NCBI GenBank assembly: GCA_029945725.1
Contig: JAQSDB010000002.1
Location: forward strand, 558,001-622,000
DNA length: 64,000 nt
From: a bacterium
Lineage (GTDB): Bacteria > Pseudomonadota > Gammaproteobacteria > Pseudomonadales > Moraxellaceae
Direction: 5' to 3'
Shown here: one piece after another, positions 9,770 to 18,965 of the stretch
Layout: each line of letters begins with the position of its first letter
Position numbering within the stretch: position 1 is the first letter of the stretch
Program-made: the position numbers and the translations under genes
The notes under the pieces: model-generated
The model's database searches: none
What the model saw: only the letters and a program-made list of their open reading frames with translations
What the model was told of the DNA's origin: nothing

Positions 9770-10924
9770 GTGAAGATCCTGTTGATATCGGATGACAAGC
9801 GCGCCCGTGACCGCATAACAGCGGCTCTTGGTGAGCAGGCCGTTGAGCATGAGATTACGGTTGTCGATACACGCACATTGCAGAAGCCTGATGAACTCGC
9901 TGCCGTGCCGGCGGACTTGATGGTGATAGAGGGGCTGGGCAGGGAAGCGGCTCCATGGGCTGCGCTGGAGCGGATTGTTGCCAGATGCCCGCAACTGCCT
10001 ATTGTTGTGGCTACCTCGCAACAAAGCGCCGAGCTTTTGCAGCTGGCCATGCGTAGTGGTGTTCGCGAAGTCGTCAATATCGACGAAGCCAGTTTGCGTG
10101 ATGTCATGCAGCGCATGCTGGCACGAATTGCTGCAGCAAATGGTCATGCCGCTGGCAAGATTATTGCCTTTATCCCGGCCAAATTCTCGTGTGGCGCCAC
10201 TTTTCTGGCTACATCACTGGGATACTCGCTTAGCAAGCGGTCCGGAAAGCGGGTGCTCCTTATTGATCTCAACATGGAGGGTGGTGATGCCGCCCTGTTT
10301 GTCAGTGACAAGGAACCAGAGACTACGTTGGCCGATGTATGCCGGCAGATACAGCGTCTTGATGCCTCTTTTCTTGCGGCTTGCACAGTGACGCCTTACC
10401 CGGGTTTTTCCGTGCTGGCGGCGCCTGGCGATCCGGAGTCGGCTCTACTGGTCAAGCCGGAGCATCTATCAGCTATTTTGCACGTGGCGGTTAACAATTA
10501 TGATTATGTGATACTGGACGTTGACCGTGTTATGGGGGGCGTGAGCATTCATGCTCTTGATGCCGCCAACATAATCTTTGTCGTAATCCAGGCAGTTCTG
10601 CCCTATCTGCGTGATGCCCGCCGATTACTGAAAATATTTTCAGGCCTTGGATATTCTCAGGAAAAAAACCGCTTTGTGGTTAACCGTCATGACAAGGTAG
10701 CGGATATTTCTGTAGAAGATATCGAGAAGTCGCTTGAAGTAAAGATAAGTCACGTTATCCCGAACAGCTACCGCAATGTTATTAGCTCGGTCAATCAGGG
10801 AGTGCCGCTGGCGGTATTGGTGCCAAATGATCCAGTCGTGCATGGCATTGAGGCAATTGCCGATACATTCTGTAATAAGCCAGCAGAGTCACGTAGCTGG
10901 ATTAATCGAATGTTTAATAAATAA
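9770..10924 (+). CDS. cpaE: Pilus assembly protein CpaE/TadZ (receiver-like plus ParA/MinD-like ATPase)
   Basis: 384 aa; N-terminal receiver-like region, [19 protein letters not shown] and [10 protein letters not shown]; degenerate Walker [12 protein letters not shown]. Confidence 0.9.
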   Translation: MKILLISDDKRARDRITAALGEQAVEHEITVVDTRTLQKPDELAAVPADLMVIEGLGREAAPWAALERIVARCPQLPIVVATSQQSAELLQLAMRSGVREVVNIDEASLRDVMQRMLARIAAANGHAAGKIIAFIPAKFSCGATFLATSLGYSLSKRSGKRVLLIDLNMEGGDAALFVSDKEPETTLADVCRQIQRLDASFLAACTVTPYPGFSVLAAPGDPESALLVKPEHLSAILHVAVNNYDYVILDVDRVMGGVSIHALDAANIIFVVIQAVLPYLRDARRLLKIFSGLGYSQEKNRFVVNRHDKVADISVEDIEKSLEVKISHVIPNSYRNVISSVNQGVPLAVLVPNDPVVHGIEAIADTFCNKPAESRSWINRMFNK

Positions 10925-10959
10925 ATTTATTCAGGGTCGAACCACAGGACACAATAAAA

Positions 10960-12303
10960 ATGTCACTTCGCGACCAGTTTCTCCCGGACGGAAGCGTGCA
11001 GGTAGCCGCTCCTTCTATAAACAGCGGACATCCTGAATACCAGGCTCTCAAGCTGCGCATTCATCAGGAGTTGCTGAAGCGTGCAGATCTTTCTGCCATG
11101 GAGGCCATGTCGGGTGATCGCCTGCGTGAGGAGATTCGCAATATTGTGCAGCGTTTGCTGGTGGATGAGCGCGTGGTCATTAATGATCAGGAACGCCAGC
11201 AGCTAGTGCGTGATATCCAGAATGAGGTACTGGGCCTCGGTCCGCTTGAGCCGCTTCTGGCCGATTCCACCATTTCGGATATTCTCGTAAACACGGCAGG
11301 CCAGGTCTATGTCGAGCGTCGCGGCAAGCTGGAGCTGACTGATACCCGTTTTACGGATAATGCCCATTTGCTCAAGATTATCGACAAGATCGTCTCGCGT
11401 ATTGGTCGTCGCGTGGATGAATCCAGTCCGATGGTGGATGCGCGCCTGCCGGACGGTTCGCGTGTCAATGCCATTATCCCGCCGCTCGCCATTGATGGCC
11501 CTTTGCTGTCCATTCGCCGCTTTTCAGTGAAACCTTTGACGATGCAGGACTTACTGCAATACAAGTCACTGACCGAAGGAATGGCGCAGGTACTGCAGGG
11601 TCTGGTTGCTGCCAAGGTAAATATCCTGATTTCCGGTGGCACCGGCTCTGGCAAGACTACGTTGCTGAATGTGATGTCATGTTCCATTCCTTCCAGTGAG
11701 CGGATCATTACTATTGAGGATGCGGCCGAGCTACAGCTGCAGCAGACCCATGTGGTGCGACTGGAGACGAGGCCGCCGAATATTGAAGGTCGTGGCGAAG
11801 TTACGCAGCGGGCACTGGTGAGAAACTCTCTGCGCATGCGTCCGGACCGCATTATTGTCGGTGAAGTGCGTGGTGGCGAGGCTCTGGACATGCTGCAGGC
11901 CATGAATACCGGGCATGAAGGCTCCATGACGACTATTCATGCCAATACTCCACGCGATGCACTGACGCGACTCGAAAACATGGTGGGAATGGCGGGTTTA
12001 AACTTGCCGCCCAAAGTCATGCGTCAGCAGATCAGTTCGGCAATCACTGTGGTTATCCAGATTTCGCGTCAGTCTGACGGCAAGCGTCGCGTGGTCAGCA
12101 TTCAGGAGCTCACCGGGCTGGAGGCGGATATCATGACCATGCAGGAAATATTCATTTACGAGCAGACCGGTGTTGACGAAAGCGGAGTCGTGCAGGGATT
12201 TTTTCACGCTACCGGTATCCGGCCAAAATTCATGCAGCGCCTGCAGACGCGTGGCATCAAGCTGGACGAGGATGTTTTCAATCCAGCCAACCGGTTTTCC
12301 TGA
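10960..12303 (+). CDS. cpaF: Tad secretion ATPase CpaF/TadA
   Basis: 447 aa; [16 protein letters not shown] Walker [37 protein letters not shown]. Confidence 0.97.
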   Translation: MSLRDQFLPDGSVQVAAPSINSGHPEYQALKLRIHQELLKRADLSAMEAMSGDRLREEIRNIVQRLLVDERVVINDQERQQLVRDIQNEVLGLGPLEPLLADSTISDILVNTAGQVYVERRGKLELTDTRFTDNAHLLKIIDKIVSRIGRRVDESSPMVDARLPDGSRVNAIIPPLAIDGPLLSIRRFSVKPLTMQDLLQYKSLTEGMAQVLQGLVAAKVNILISGGTGSGKTTLLNVMSCSIPSSERIITIEDAAELQLQQTHVVRLETRPPNIEGRGEVTQRALVRNSLRMRPDRIIVGEVRGGEALDMLQAMNTGHEGSMTTIHANTPRDALTRLENMVGMAGLNLPPKVMRQQISSAITVVIQISRQSDGKRRVVSIQELTGLEADIMTMQEIFIYEQTGVDESGVVQGFFHATGIRPKFMQRLQTRGIKLDEDVFNPANRFS

Positions 12304-12312
12304 GGGACGGGC

Positions 12313-13290
12313 ATGATAACCAGCTATTACGTTTTTATTATTCTGGGATTCCTCGCTGTTGTGATGCTTTCGGAGGGCGTCCTCCTCGCGTGGAACAGCT
12401 ATCGCGGACCGAAGGCTCGCAGCATTGCCAAGCGCTTGCGGGTACTGTCCGCTGGTGCACCGATGGAGCAAGAGCACAAGAGCATCATCAAGACTCGTTT
12501 GCTTAGCACAAGTCCCGTGCTGGAATCGGTACTGCTTTCCATTCCACGCATTCATGTGCTGGATCGCTTGCTGGTGCAAGCCGGTATAGACATGACGGTT
12601 GCATCCTTTCTGCTGGCGTCTATCGGGTTTTATGGAGTTGGTGTCGCGGCACTGGTGCTGGCGGGGGTGCCAACGGCGCTGGCGGCAGCAAGTGCCGCGC
12701 CCCTCGTTTTTTTGCCACTGGTTTATGCCATGAACCAGCGCACGAGGCGTATTAAAAAGATTGAAGAGCAGTTGCCTGACGCGCTTGATCTCATCGGCCG
12801 CGCCTTGCGTGCGGGTCATGCTTTCCAAGGGGCATTTCATATGGTTGCTGATGAAGCGCCTGCGCCGGTCTGCGAAGAGTTCAAGACGGCATTCGATGAA
12901 ATAAATTTCGGTGTATCCGTGCAAGAGGCGCTGATGAACATGGCGACGCGAGTGCCCAGTACAGACCTGCGCTATTTTGTCATTGCGGTGATGATCCAGC
13001 GGGATACCGGCGGTAACCTCGCTGAGCTGCTCGACAACATCAGTCGCTTGATGCGCGACCGCATGAAGCTCCTTGGTACGGTTCGCGTGCTTGCTGCAGA
13101 AGGAAAACTCTCGGCCTGGATTTTGTCTCTTCTGCCCTTTGCGCTTGCGCTCGCAATGACCATCATCAATCCCGGATTCCTTAATATCCTTTTTACGGAT
13201 CCGCTAGGACAGCGCCTGCTTCTTGGTGCCGGTGTACTTATGCTAACCGGGATTATCTGGTTGTGGCGACTTACCAAGATACGTGTATGA
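12313..13290 (+). CDS. tadB: Tad inner membrane protein TadB (T2SSF domain)
   Basis: 325 aa; IEEQLPDALDLIGRALRAGHAFQGAFHMVADEAPAPV..; TM segments; follows cpaF. Confidence 0.95.
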   Translation: MITSYYVFIILGFLAVVMLSEGVLLAWNSYRGPKARSIAKRLRVLSAGAPMEQEHKSIIKTRLLSTSPVLESVLLSIPRIHVLDRLLVQAGIDMTVASFLLASIGFYGVGVAALVLAGVPTALAAASAAPLVFLPLVYAMNQRTRRIKKIEEQLPDALDLIGRALRAGHAFQGAFHMVADEAPAPVCEEFKTAFDEINFGVSVQEALMNMATRVPSTDLRYFVIAVMIQRDTGGNLAELLDNISRLMRDRMKLLGTVRVLAAEGKLSAWILSLLPFALALAMTIINPGFLNILFTDPLGQRLLLGAGVLMLTGIIWLWRLTKIRV

Positions 13291-13299
13291 GGCAATGAT

Positions 13300-14241
13300 A
13301 TGACACTTGTTCAGTTTCTTTTTCTTGCCCTGCTTTTTCTCGTAGCCAGTGGTCTTGCCTATGCCATTATCCTGCTGATGATGCGCAGTCCGCTGGAAAA
13401 GCGTCTTGCCAGCCTTGCCTCTGAAGCAGAGCGTTCTGAGACAAAGTCGGAGCCGGAGTGGCATCAGCGAGTTGTGGAAATAGCGGGTCCGATCGGCCGG
13501 CTTGCTTTGCCAAAGGAAGGCTGGGAACGATCATCACTGCGTGTTCATTTCATGAATGCGGGTTTTCGTGGTGCATCAGCTCCGGCTATTTATTTTGCGA
13601 CAAAAACCGTTTTGACCTTTGCGATGCCGGCGATTTTTATTACTCATCTCGGTATCTGGCAATCAGAAGTCAATTCGCTGTCAATACTGGCCGGGATTGT
13701 CGGCTTGGCCGCATTTGGCTATTACCTGCCTACGGTTATTCTTTCGTATCTTGTCAAGCATCGTGAGCGGGAGCTTTTCGAAAATTTCCCGGATGCCCTT
13801 GATCTCATGACCGTCTGTGTTGAGGCGGGCCTTTCACTCGACGCCGTGATTGCTAAAGCCAGCCAGGAAATTCGTCTCAACAGTAATGCGCTGGCCGATG
13901 AGCTGCATCTGGTTACACTGGAGTTGCATGCCGGAGCCTCGCGAGAGCAGGCCTTTCGGAACCTTGCCCTGCGTACCGGTCTTGAGGAAATAGACTCGCT
14001 GGTGGCCATGCTTATTCAGGCCGATCGATTTGGTACCAGCGTTGCAGACTCCTTGCGCGTACATGCAGACTCCCTGCGCAGTCGCCGTCGTTTGCGTGCG
14101 GAAGAAAGTGCCGCAAAAATTCCAACGAAGATGCTCTTTCCGTTGATCTTCTTCATTTTTCCTTCACTACTCGTGGTATTGCTTGGCCCCGCCATTATCA
14201 GCATCCACGCCGTTCTGCTTCCAACATTGTCGGGTCAGTAG
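13300..14241 (+). CDS. tadC: Tad inner membrane protein TadC (T2SSF domain)
   Basis: 313 aa; FPDALDLMTVCVEAGLSLDAVIAKASQEI; ends with hydrophobic segment. Confidence 0.95.
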   Translation: MTLVQFLFLALLFLVASGLAYAIILLMMRSPLEKRLASLASEAERSETKSEPEWHQRVVEIAGPIGRLALPKEGWERSSLRVHFMNAGFRGASAPAIYFATKTVLTFAMPAIFITHLGIWQSEVNSLSILAGIVGLAAFGYYLPTVILSYLVKHRERELFENFPDALDLMTVCVEAGLSLDAVIAKASQEIRLNSNALADELHLVTLELHAGASREQAFRNLALRTGLEEIDSLVAMLIQADRFGTSVADSLRVHADSLRSRRRLRAEESAAKIPTKMLFPLIFFIFPSLLVVLLGPAIISIHAVLLPTLSGQ

Positions 14242-14332
14242 CATGGAATATTGACCTGAGGCAAAGCGTTAGCTGTCACTCACTGCGAAACTGAAAAAAC
14301 TATATTGAAATAACCACCGGAGGAAATACAAC

Positions 14333-14587
14333 ATGTCCAATCATATCATCGACCAAGAACGTCAGGGGCTGTGGATTGCGGCTACTTTTGTGATCGCGCT
14401 GCTGGCGCTGGTGTTGTCGTTCGTTAATTTGGATCGCAACCATGCGCTGGCAGTTGGTACACAGATTGAAGTTCTGGGGTTGCACGACCACATTACTTCA
14501 GTAGAGCGCAAGGTGAACGGTAGTGCTGCAACGGCAACACCTGCCCAGGCCCCCGCAGCTGCTCCGGCTGTTGAGCCAGCCAAGTAA
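14333..14587 (+). CDS. Small single-TM protein of unknown function in Tad locus (84 aa)
   Basis: MSNHIIDQERQGLWIAATFVIALLALVLSFVNLDRNHALAVGTQIEVLGLHDHITSVERKV then Ala/Pro-rich tail; CCGGAGG ribosome-binding site upstream. Confidence 0.8.
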   Translation: MSNHIIDQERQGLWIAATFVIALLALVLSFVNLDRNHALAVGTQIEVLGLHDHITSVERKVNGSAATATPAQAPAAAPAVEPAK

Positions 14588-14642
14588 GTGATTACGGCGG
14601 GCCTGTATCCGGCCCGCCGCCATTCACACTCTTGCACACGCC

Positions 14643-15122
14643 ATGATCAAGTTCTCGTCGCAACGCAGTCATCACGGCAACGCCATACTTGAGTTTGCCT
14701 TGGTGGCGATGTTGTTTATCACGATTCTGCTGACCATTGCAGAGTTGAGTCTTATGTTCTGGGTCACGCTTAGCATGCAGCATGCTGTACGTGAGGGTGC
14801 GCGTTTTTCGATCACAGGTCTTACCACGGGAGCGCCACCCACTGACCCCACCCGGTACAACGCCGTAATTGCCCGAATCCGGGATCAGTCGATGGGGCTG
14901 TACGACGCGGTTTCTCCGGTGATTGTGGTGCAGACAGTCGATAATTCGGGTGTCCTGAATGTCGTTGGTGGCAAGTCCTTTGGTGATCCCGGCCAGATCG
15001 TTGTTATCCGTCTTGATTGCCAATGGCCGCTGATCACGCCTTTTCTCAAACCCTTCTTCGCGAATGGCCGTTATGATTTTTCCGTCAGTGCGACGATGCG
15101 CAATGAAAATTTCACACCATGA
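14643..15122 (+). CDS. tadE: TadE-like pseudopilin
   Basis: 159 aa; SQRSHHGNAILEFALVAMLFITILLTIAELSLMFWVTLSMQHAVREGARF. Confidence 0.9.
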   Translation: MIKFSSQRSHHGNAILEFALVAMLFITILLTIAELSLMFWVTLSMQHAVREGARFSITGLTTGAPPTDPTRYNAVIARIRDQSMGLYDAVSPVIVVQTVDNSGVLNVVGGKSFGDPGQIVVIRLDCQWPLITPFLKPFFANGRYDFSVSATMRNENFTP

Positions 15123-15655
15123 AAATTCATGCTCGTGAACGGGGCGTAAGCCTGATTGAGTTTGCACTGGTGCTGCCCATTATGTTGCTGCTGATGCTGG
15201 CTGTCTTCGATTACGGGCGTGCCATCCAGGCGAACAACATCATCATTAACATGAGCCGGGAGGGCGGCAATCTTGTCGCCCGAACATCGGCCACACCACA
15301 GTTTGTCATGGCGGCACTGGCCAGCACGTCTTCACCCTTGGTCATGAGTACTTACGGTGGCATTGTCATTACCCGGCTCACGGCCAATGCGGACGATTCC
15401 AGTCAGGCCTCCGTGGTGGCGCAGTCGCGATGGATCGGGGGGCGGGCTGTTGTCAGCCATATCTGGAATGGTTGCGGTACCTGGATCAGCGGTGAGTGCA
15501 AAGTACCCACCACGCCACCAGTAGTTACCTTGCCGGTGCTGATGCTGAAGCAGGGTGATGAAGTTTATGCGGTTGAAGTGTTCTATCGTTACGACCCGGT
15601 TTTCAGTTTTGCCATGCCAACAGAAGCCAATCTGTATTCGCTGACCCTGCTTTGA
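15119..15655 (+). CDS. tadF: TadE/TadF-like pseudopilin
   Basis: 178 aa; ERGVSLIEFALVLPIMLLLMLAVFDYGRAIQANNIIINMSREGGNLVAR; overlaps the upstream gene by 4 nt (ATGA). Confidence 0.88.
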   Translation: MKIHARERGVSLIEFALVLPIMLLLMLAVFDYGRAIQANNIIINMSREGGNLVARTSATPQFVMAALASTSSPLVMSTYGGIVITRLTANADDSSQASVVAQSRWIGGRAVVSHIWNGCGTWISGECKVPTTPPVVTLPVLMLKQGDEVYAVEVFYRYDPVFSFAMPTEANLYSLTLL

Positions 15656-15659
15656 GGAA

Positions 15660-17033
15660 GTGATGATGAGTAGCAGATTCATGACACCAGTGCGCGGCAG
15701 TGTACTGCTGATGTTTGCTCTTTCTCTGGTCATGCTGATCGGATTTGCGGGGCTGGTCGTTGATGCCGGCATCGGATACGGAGTGAAGGCGAAGCTCAAC
15801 TCTGCTGTTGATGCTGCGAGCATCGCTGCTGCCCGGGCAGTGGCGACAGGTGCAACGGATGATTTGCGCACTCAGGCCGCCATCAAGGAAGGCACACGGT
15901 TTTATTACGCCAATTTCCCGGCAAACTATCTGGGGGCCACCATACAGCCACCCACGGTGACTGCAGAGAAGGTTGGTGGTAAATGGTTTGTAACGGTTGC
16001 AGGTACCGCCTCTACCCCAACTTATCTGATGCGCGTTTTCGGTGTAAGGCAGCTTGATGTCCGTGCCTTGGGTCAGGCTGTGCGCCGTGATCTGGACATG
16101 ATGCTGGTGCTCGATACTTCGGGCTCATTGCAGTCGGTATTTCCCCAAGTAAAATCGTCGGCGGTGAACTTCGTCAACAAGTTCAATAATGATGCCGACC
16201 GGCTCGGGTTGGTGGTGTTTGCCGATGGTGCCACGCTGCCAGTGCCCATCAACAAGACCGCAGCGCGCGGCTTCAACAAGACCACGATAGTCAGCCAGAT
16301 CAATGCACAGAGCTCAAGCGGCTGGACGTCGACAGGCGAGGCAATGCGGCTCGCGCTCAATGACCTGAATGCGGTTCCTGCGATCTTGCAGTCGAGTTTG
16401 CGCGTCATTGTGCTTTTCAGTGACGGTGCTCCCAATACGCCTGCCGCCATCTGGCCACGTCACAATAGCTCCGGCACGCAGACTGGCACGGTGAGCGCAT
16501 CATTTCCGTCGACAACGGGTAGTGGCAATCCCCTGCTCTGTACCAACAGCTCACCATGCACCTTGTACCGCTATAACTCCCGCAGTACGGCATTGAGTGG
16601 TAGCTACAGTGATATCAATCGTCTGCCGGTAACGGCAGGTGCGACGTTTGACAACAAGCCCCTTTCCAGCTTCAACAACAAGCGCACCTTTTCGCCTGCC
16701 TTGGCAGCGGCAAACTCTGCCAACCTCTGCAACGTGAACAAGGCTGCACGTAATATGCTGGAAAACATTGCCAATGATGCCCGCGGACAGAAAGTCGTGG
16801 TGTTCACTCTCGGCCTGGGCGCCCAACTCAATGGCTTTGAGAGCGTGACCAGTTGCAGTTATACCCAGGCCGAGTGGGGTTCCAATATTCTCAAACGGGT
16901 GGCCAATGCATCCGGGGTTGATACTTACAACGCAGATCAGCCGACAGGTACCTATGTCTATGCCGCGAATGCTTCTGATCTTGATACGGCATTCAACAAG
17001 ATTGCCAGCGAGATCATCCGCCTTTCCCAGTGA
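15660..17033 (+). CDS. tadG: TadG-like protein with von Willebrand factor A domain
   Basis: 457 aa; N-terminal RGSVLLMFALSLVMLIGFAGLVVDAGIGYGVKAKLNSAVDAASIAAA and VWA MIDAS DMMLVLDTSGSLQS. Confidence 0.93.
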   Translation: MMMSSRFMTPVRGSVLLMFALSLVMLIGFAGLVVDAGIGYGVKAKLNSAVDAASIAAARAVATGATDDLRTQAAIKEGTRFYYANFPANYLGATIQPPTVTAEKVGGKWFVTVAGTASTPTYLMRVFGVRQLDVRALGQAVRRDLDMMLVLDTSGSLQSVFPQVKSSAVNFVNKFNNDADRLGLVVFADGATLPVPINKTAARGFNKTTIVSQINAQSSSGWTSTGEAMRLALNDLNAVPAILQSSLRVIVLFSDGAPNTPAAIWPRHNSSGTQTGTVSASFPSTTGSGNPLLCTNSSPCTLYRYNSRSTALSGSYSDINRLPVTAGATFDNKPLSSFNNKRTFSPALAAANSANLCNVNKAARNMLENIANDARGQKVVVFTLGLGAQLNGFESVTSCSYTQAEWGSNILKRVANASGVDTYNADQPTGTYVYAANASDLDTAFNKIASEIIRLSQ

Positions 17034-17053
17034 GAATGAGTGCTGCAGGAATG

Positions 17054-17080
17054 AAAAAGCCGGTGATGCCGGGCTTTTTT
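17054..17080 (+). terminator. Terminator at end of Tad locus
   Basis: AAAAAGCCGG-TGAT-GCCGGGCTTTTTT. Confidence 0.75.
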
Positions 17081-17297
17081 ACCTTTAAGTCGGCCGGTTT
17101 TCTTGACTGCTGGCTGGCTGGTTGGATGGAGGCTTGGGGCGGGTGCCGGGAGGCAGATTTGGTCGGACTTGCTCGTTTTTTCGCCATTTTACCGGGCCAC
17201 TTGCAGTATCAGTGGCAATGCTCCTGGAAATAAGGAAAAGCGGCGTTAAAACTCGTTGACAGCGGGGGTGGCGCTCACGATAATTCGCCGCCTCATC

Positions 17298-17374
17298 GCG
17301 CTGGTAGCTCAGTTGGATAGAGTATCTGGCTACGAACCAGAGGGTCGGGGGTTCGAATCCCTCCCAGCGCACCA
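17298..17374 (+). tRNA. tRNA-Arg (anticodon ACG)
   Basis: 77 nt; GCGCTGG...CCAGCGC acceptor, anticodon loop CTACGAA, GGTTCGAATCC T-arm, encoded CCA. Confidence 0.96.
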
Positions 17375-17382
17375 AATAAAGC

Positions 17383-17420
17383 AAAAAGCCGGTCAACCAG
17401 TCATGGTTGACCGGCTTTTT
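17383..17420 (+). terminator. Terminator after tRNA-Arg
   Basis: AAAAAGCCGGTCAACCA-GTCA-TGGTTGACCGGCTTTTT: perfect 17-bp stem. Confidence 0.9.
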
Positions 17421-17635
17421 GCTATCTGCAATTCCAGAAAAACCGTTGCCGTGCCGCGTCTCGTTTATAGCCCCGTTGTTCCCGGATTTGAGTCCCTTCT
17501 CGGGCTTTTTGTTGCCAGGGTGCAGGGATATCTGCTTTACGGGGGGCGATTTCAAACAAGTCACTGGCTTCGCTGGTAATCAGGTATCTTTCATTCATTG
17601 CATTTAATTCAATAAACCCTTGGAAGGCGTTCGGC

Positions 17636-18814
17636 ATGCTTGGCTTCCTGAGCAGATACGTTCCGTCCTGGCGCATGAGCCGCTGCACTGGCTTGATTAA
17701 TGATTACAGACCGGTAATCAGCATAGTCGCCTATTTTTTTGTTTTATGTTTCTGCTTTCGATACGGCCAGGAAATAATGCGGGGCGGTGATGCCTGGAAG
17801 ACGGGGGACTGGCTCATAAATTATGAAGGTGGCCCCGTCCGCCGGGGGCTGGTTGGCCAGGTCCTTTACGAGTTTTCGCGCCTGGGGACAAACCTGCTCT
17901 GGTCGGCATTTGTTTTACAAGTGGCCATATATCTTTTGGTTGCACACCTCACTTTAAAGCTGTTCTTCTCCGTCGATCGTGAAGCTTCCTGGTTATTGTT
18001 GATATTTTCCCCTGCATTTATTTTCTTGTTCCCGTTTTATGATGTTCAGGGTGGGTTCAGAAAAGAAATAATACTGTTTTTATCCTTTTGCGTACTGGCT
18101 TGTGGCTTGCTGGATGGAAAGCTCCGTCACGGGCACGTCATAGCGTCGCTTTTGATATATGGCGTTGCCGTCTTTTCGCATGAACTGGCGGCATTCGCCA
18201 TTTTCTTTATGGTTTTCCTGCTGCTGCAGGCAAAAACAAATACGGCCAATCACGCCATGATCAATGCTTATGCCGTCGGTTATATTTTGCTGGCTGTGGG
18301 CGGGGTGGGGTTTGCACTGGCCAATCCCGGCAATGGTGTGGTGAAAAGCGAAGTTTGCAACTCGCTACTAATGGCAGGACTGAAAGACAGTATTTGCAGT
18401 GGCGCCATTGAGTGGCTTCAGTTTGACTCTGGCTACGGTATGCGGGAAGTAAGAAGTTATCTGTCCGGATATTTAGTTGTGTATCCATTATTGTTTTTTC
18501 TGGCATGTTTTCCCGTCTTTCTGACCGGCTGGTACAGGAAGAGGGTTATTTTCCTGATGCTCGGGTTTTTCTCGTTATTGCCTTTATTTGTTGTGGCGGT
18601 GGATTGGGGCAGGTGGATCCATGTTTATGTTTTCATGGTATCCATCACGCTATTGCTTGAGTCCAGCAACGCGACAGTAATGATTGGCAAATTTCCTGTG
18701 CTTGGCCTTTTGGCCTATATGGGCCTCTGGAGTATTCCTCATTGCTGCACCGCAAGGCCGGGGCTGGGCATGATTGATGTGGCATATCTTGCGTTAAGAA
18801 AGCTGGTATTTTGA
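17636..18814 (+). CDS. Polytopic membrane protein of unknown function
   Basis: 392 aa, many hydrophobic segments; GDWLINYEGGPVRRGLVGQVL motif resembling integral membrane proteins linked to polysaccharide/glycosyl transfer; AT-richer than neighbours. Confidence 0.75.
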   Translation: MLGFLSRYVPSWRMSRCTGLINDYRPVISIVAYFFVLCFCFRYGQEIMRGGDAWKTGDWLINYEGGPVRRGLVGQVLYEFSRLGTNLLWSAFVLQVAIYLLVAHLTLKLFFSVDREASWLLLIFSPAFIFLFPFYDVQGGFRKEIILFLSFCVLACGLLDGKLRHGHVIASLLIYGVAVFSHELAAFAIFFMVFLLLQAKTNTANHAMINAYAVGYILLAVGGVGFALANPGNGVVKSEVCNSLLMAGLKDSICSGAIEWLQFDSGYGMREVRSYLSGYLVVYPLLFFLACFPVFLTGWYRKRVIFLMLGFFSLLPLFVVAVDWGRWIHVYVFMVSITLLLESSNATVMIGKFPVLGLLAYMGLWSIPHCCTARPGLGMIDVAYLALRKLVF

Positions 18815-18965
18815 TGACCATCACCCACCTAAATCCTGCAAGCTTGCCGTTGTTGCATTGAGGCAGGGAGAGGCAAGCGAATAACCCGGTTTCAGCGGCT
18901 GGACAGCCTTGTGCAAGGCGCTCCCGGTTAAGAGGCTGGTACGAGTAACGATCGAAGGAGCGGGC

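Noticed and set aside
17422-17688. 88-aa minus-strand ORF after tRNA-Arg
   Set aside because: Overlaps a terminator edge and the 5' part of the membrane-protein gene; no recognisable family or ribosome-binding site
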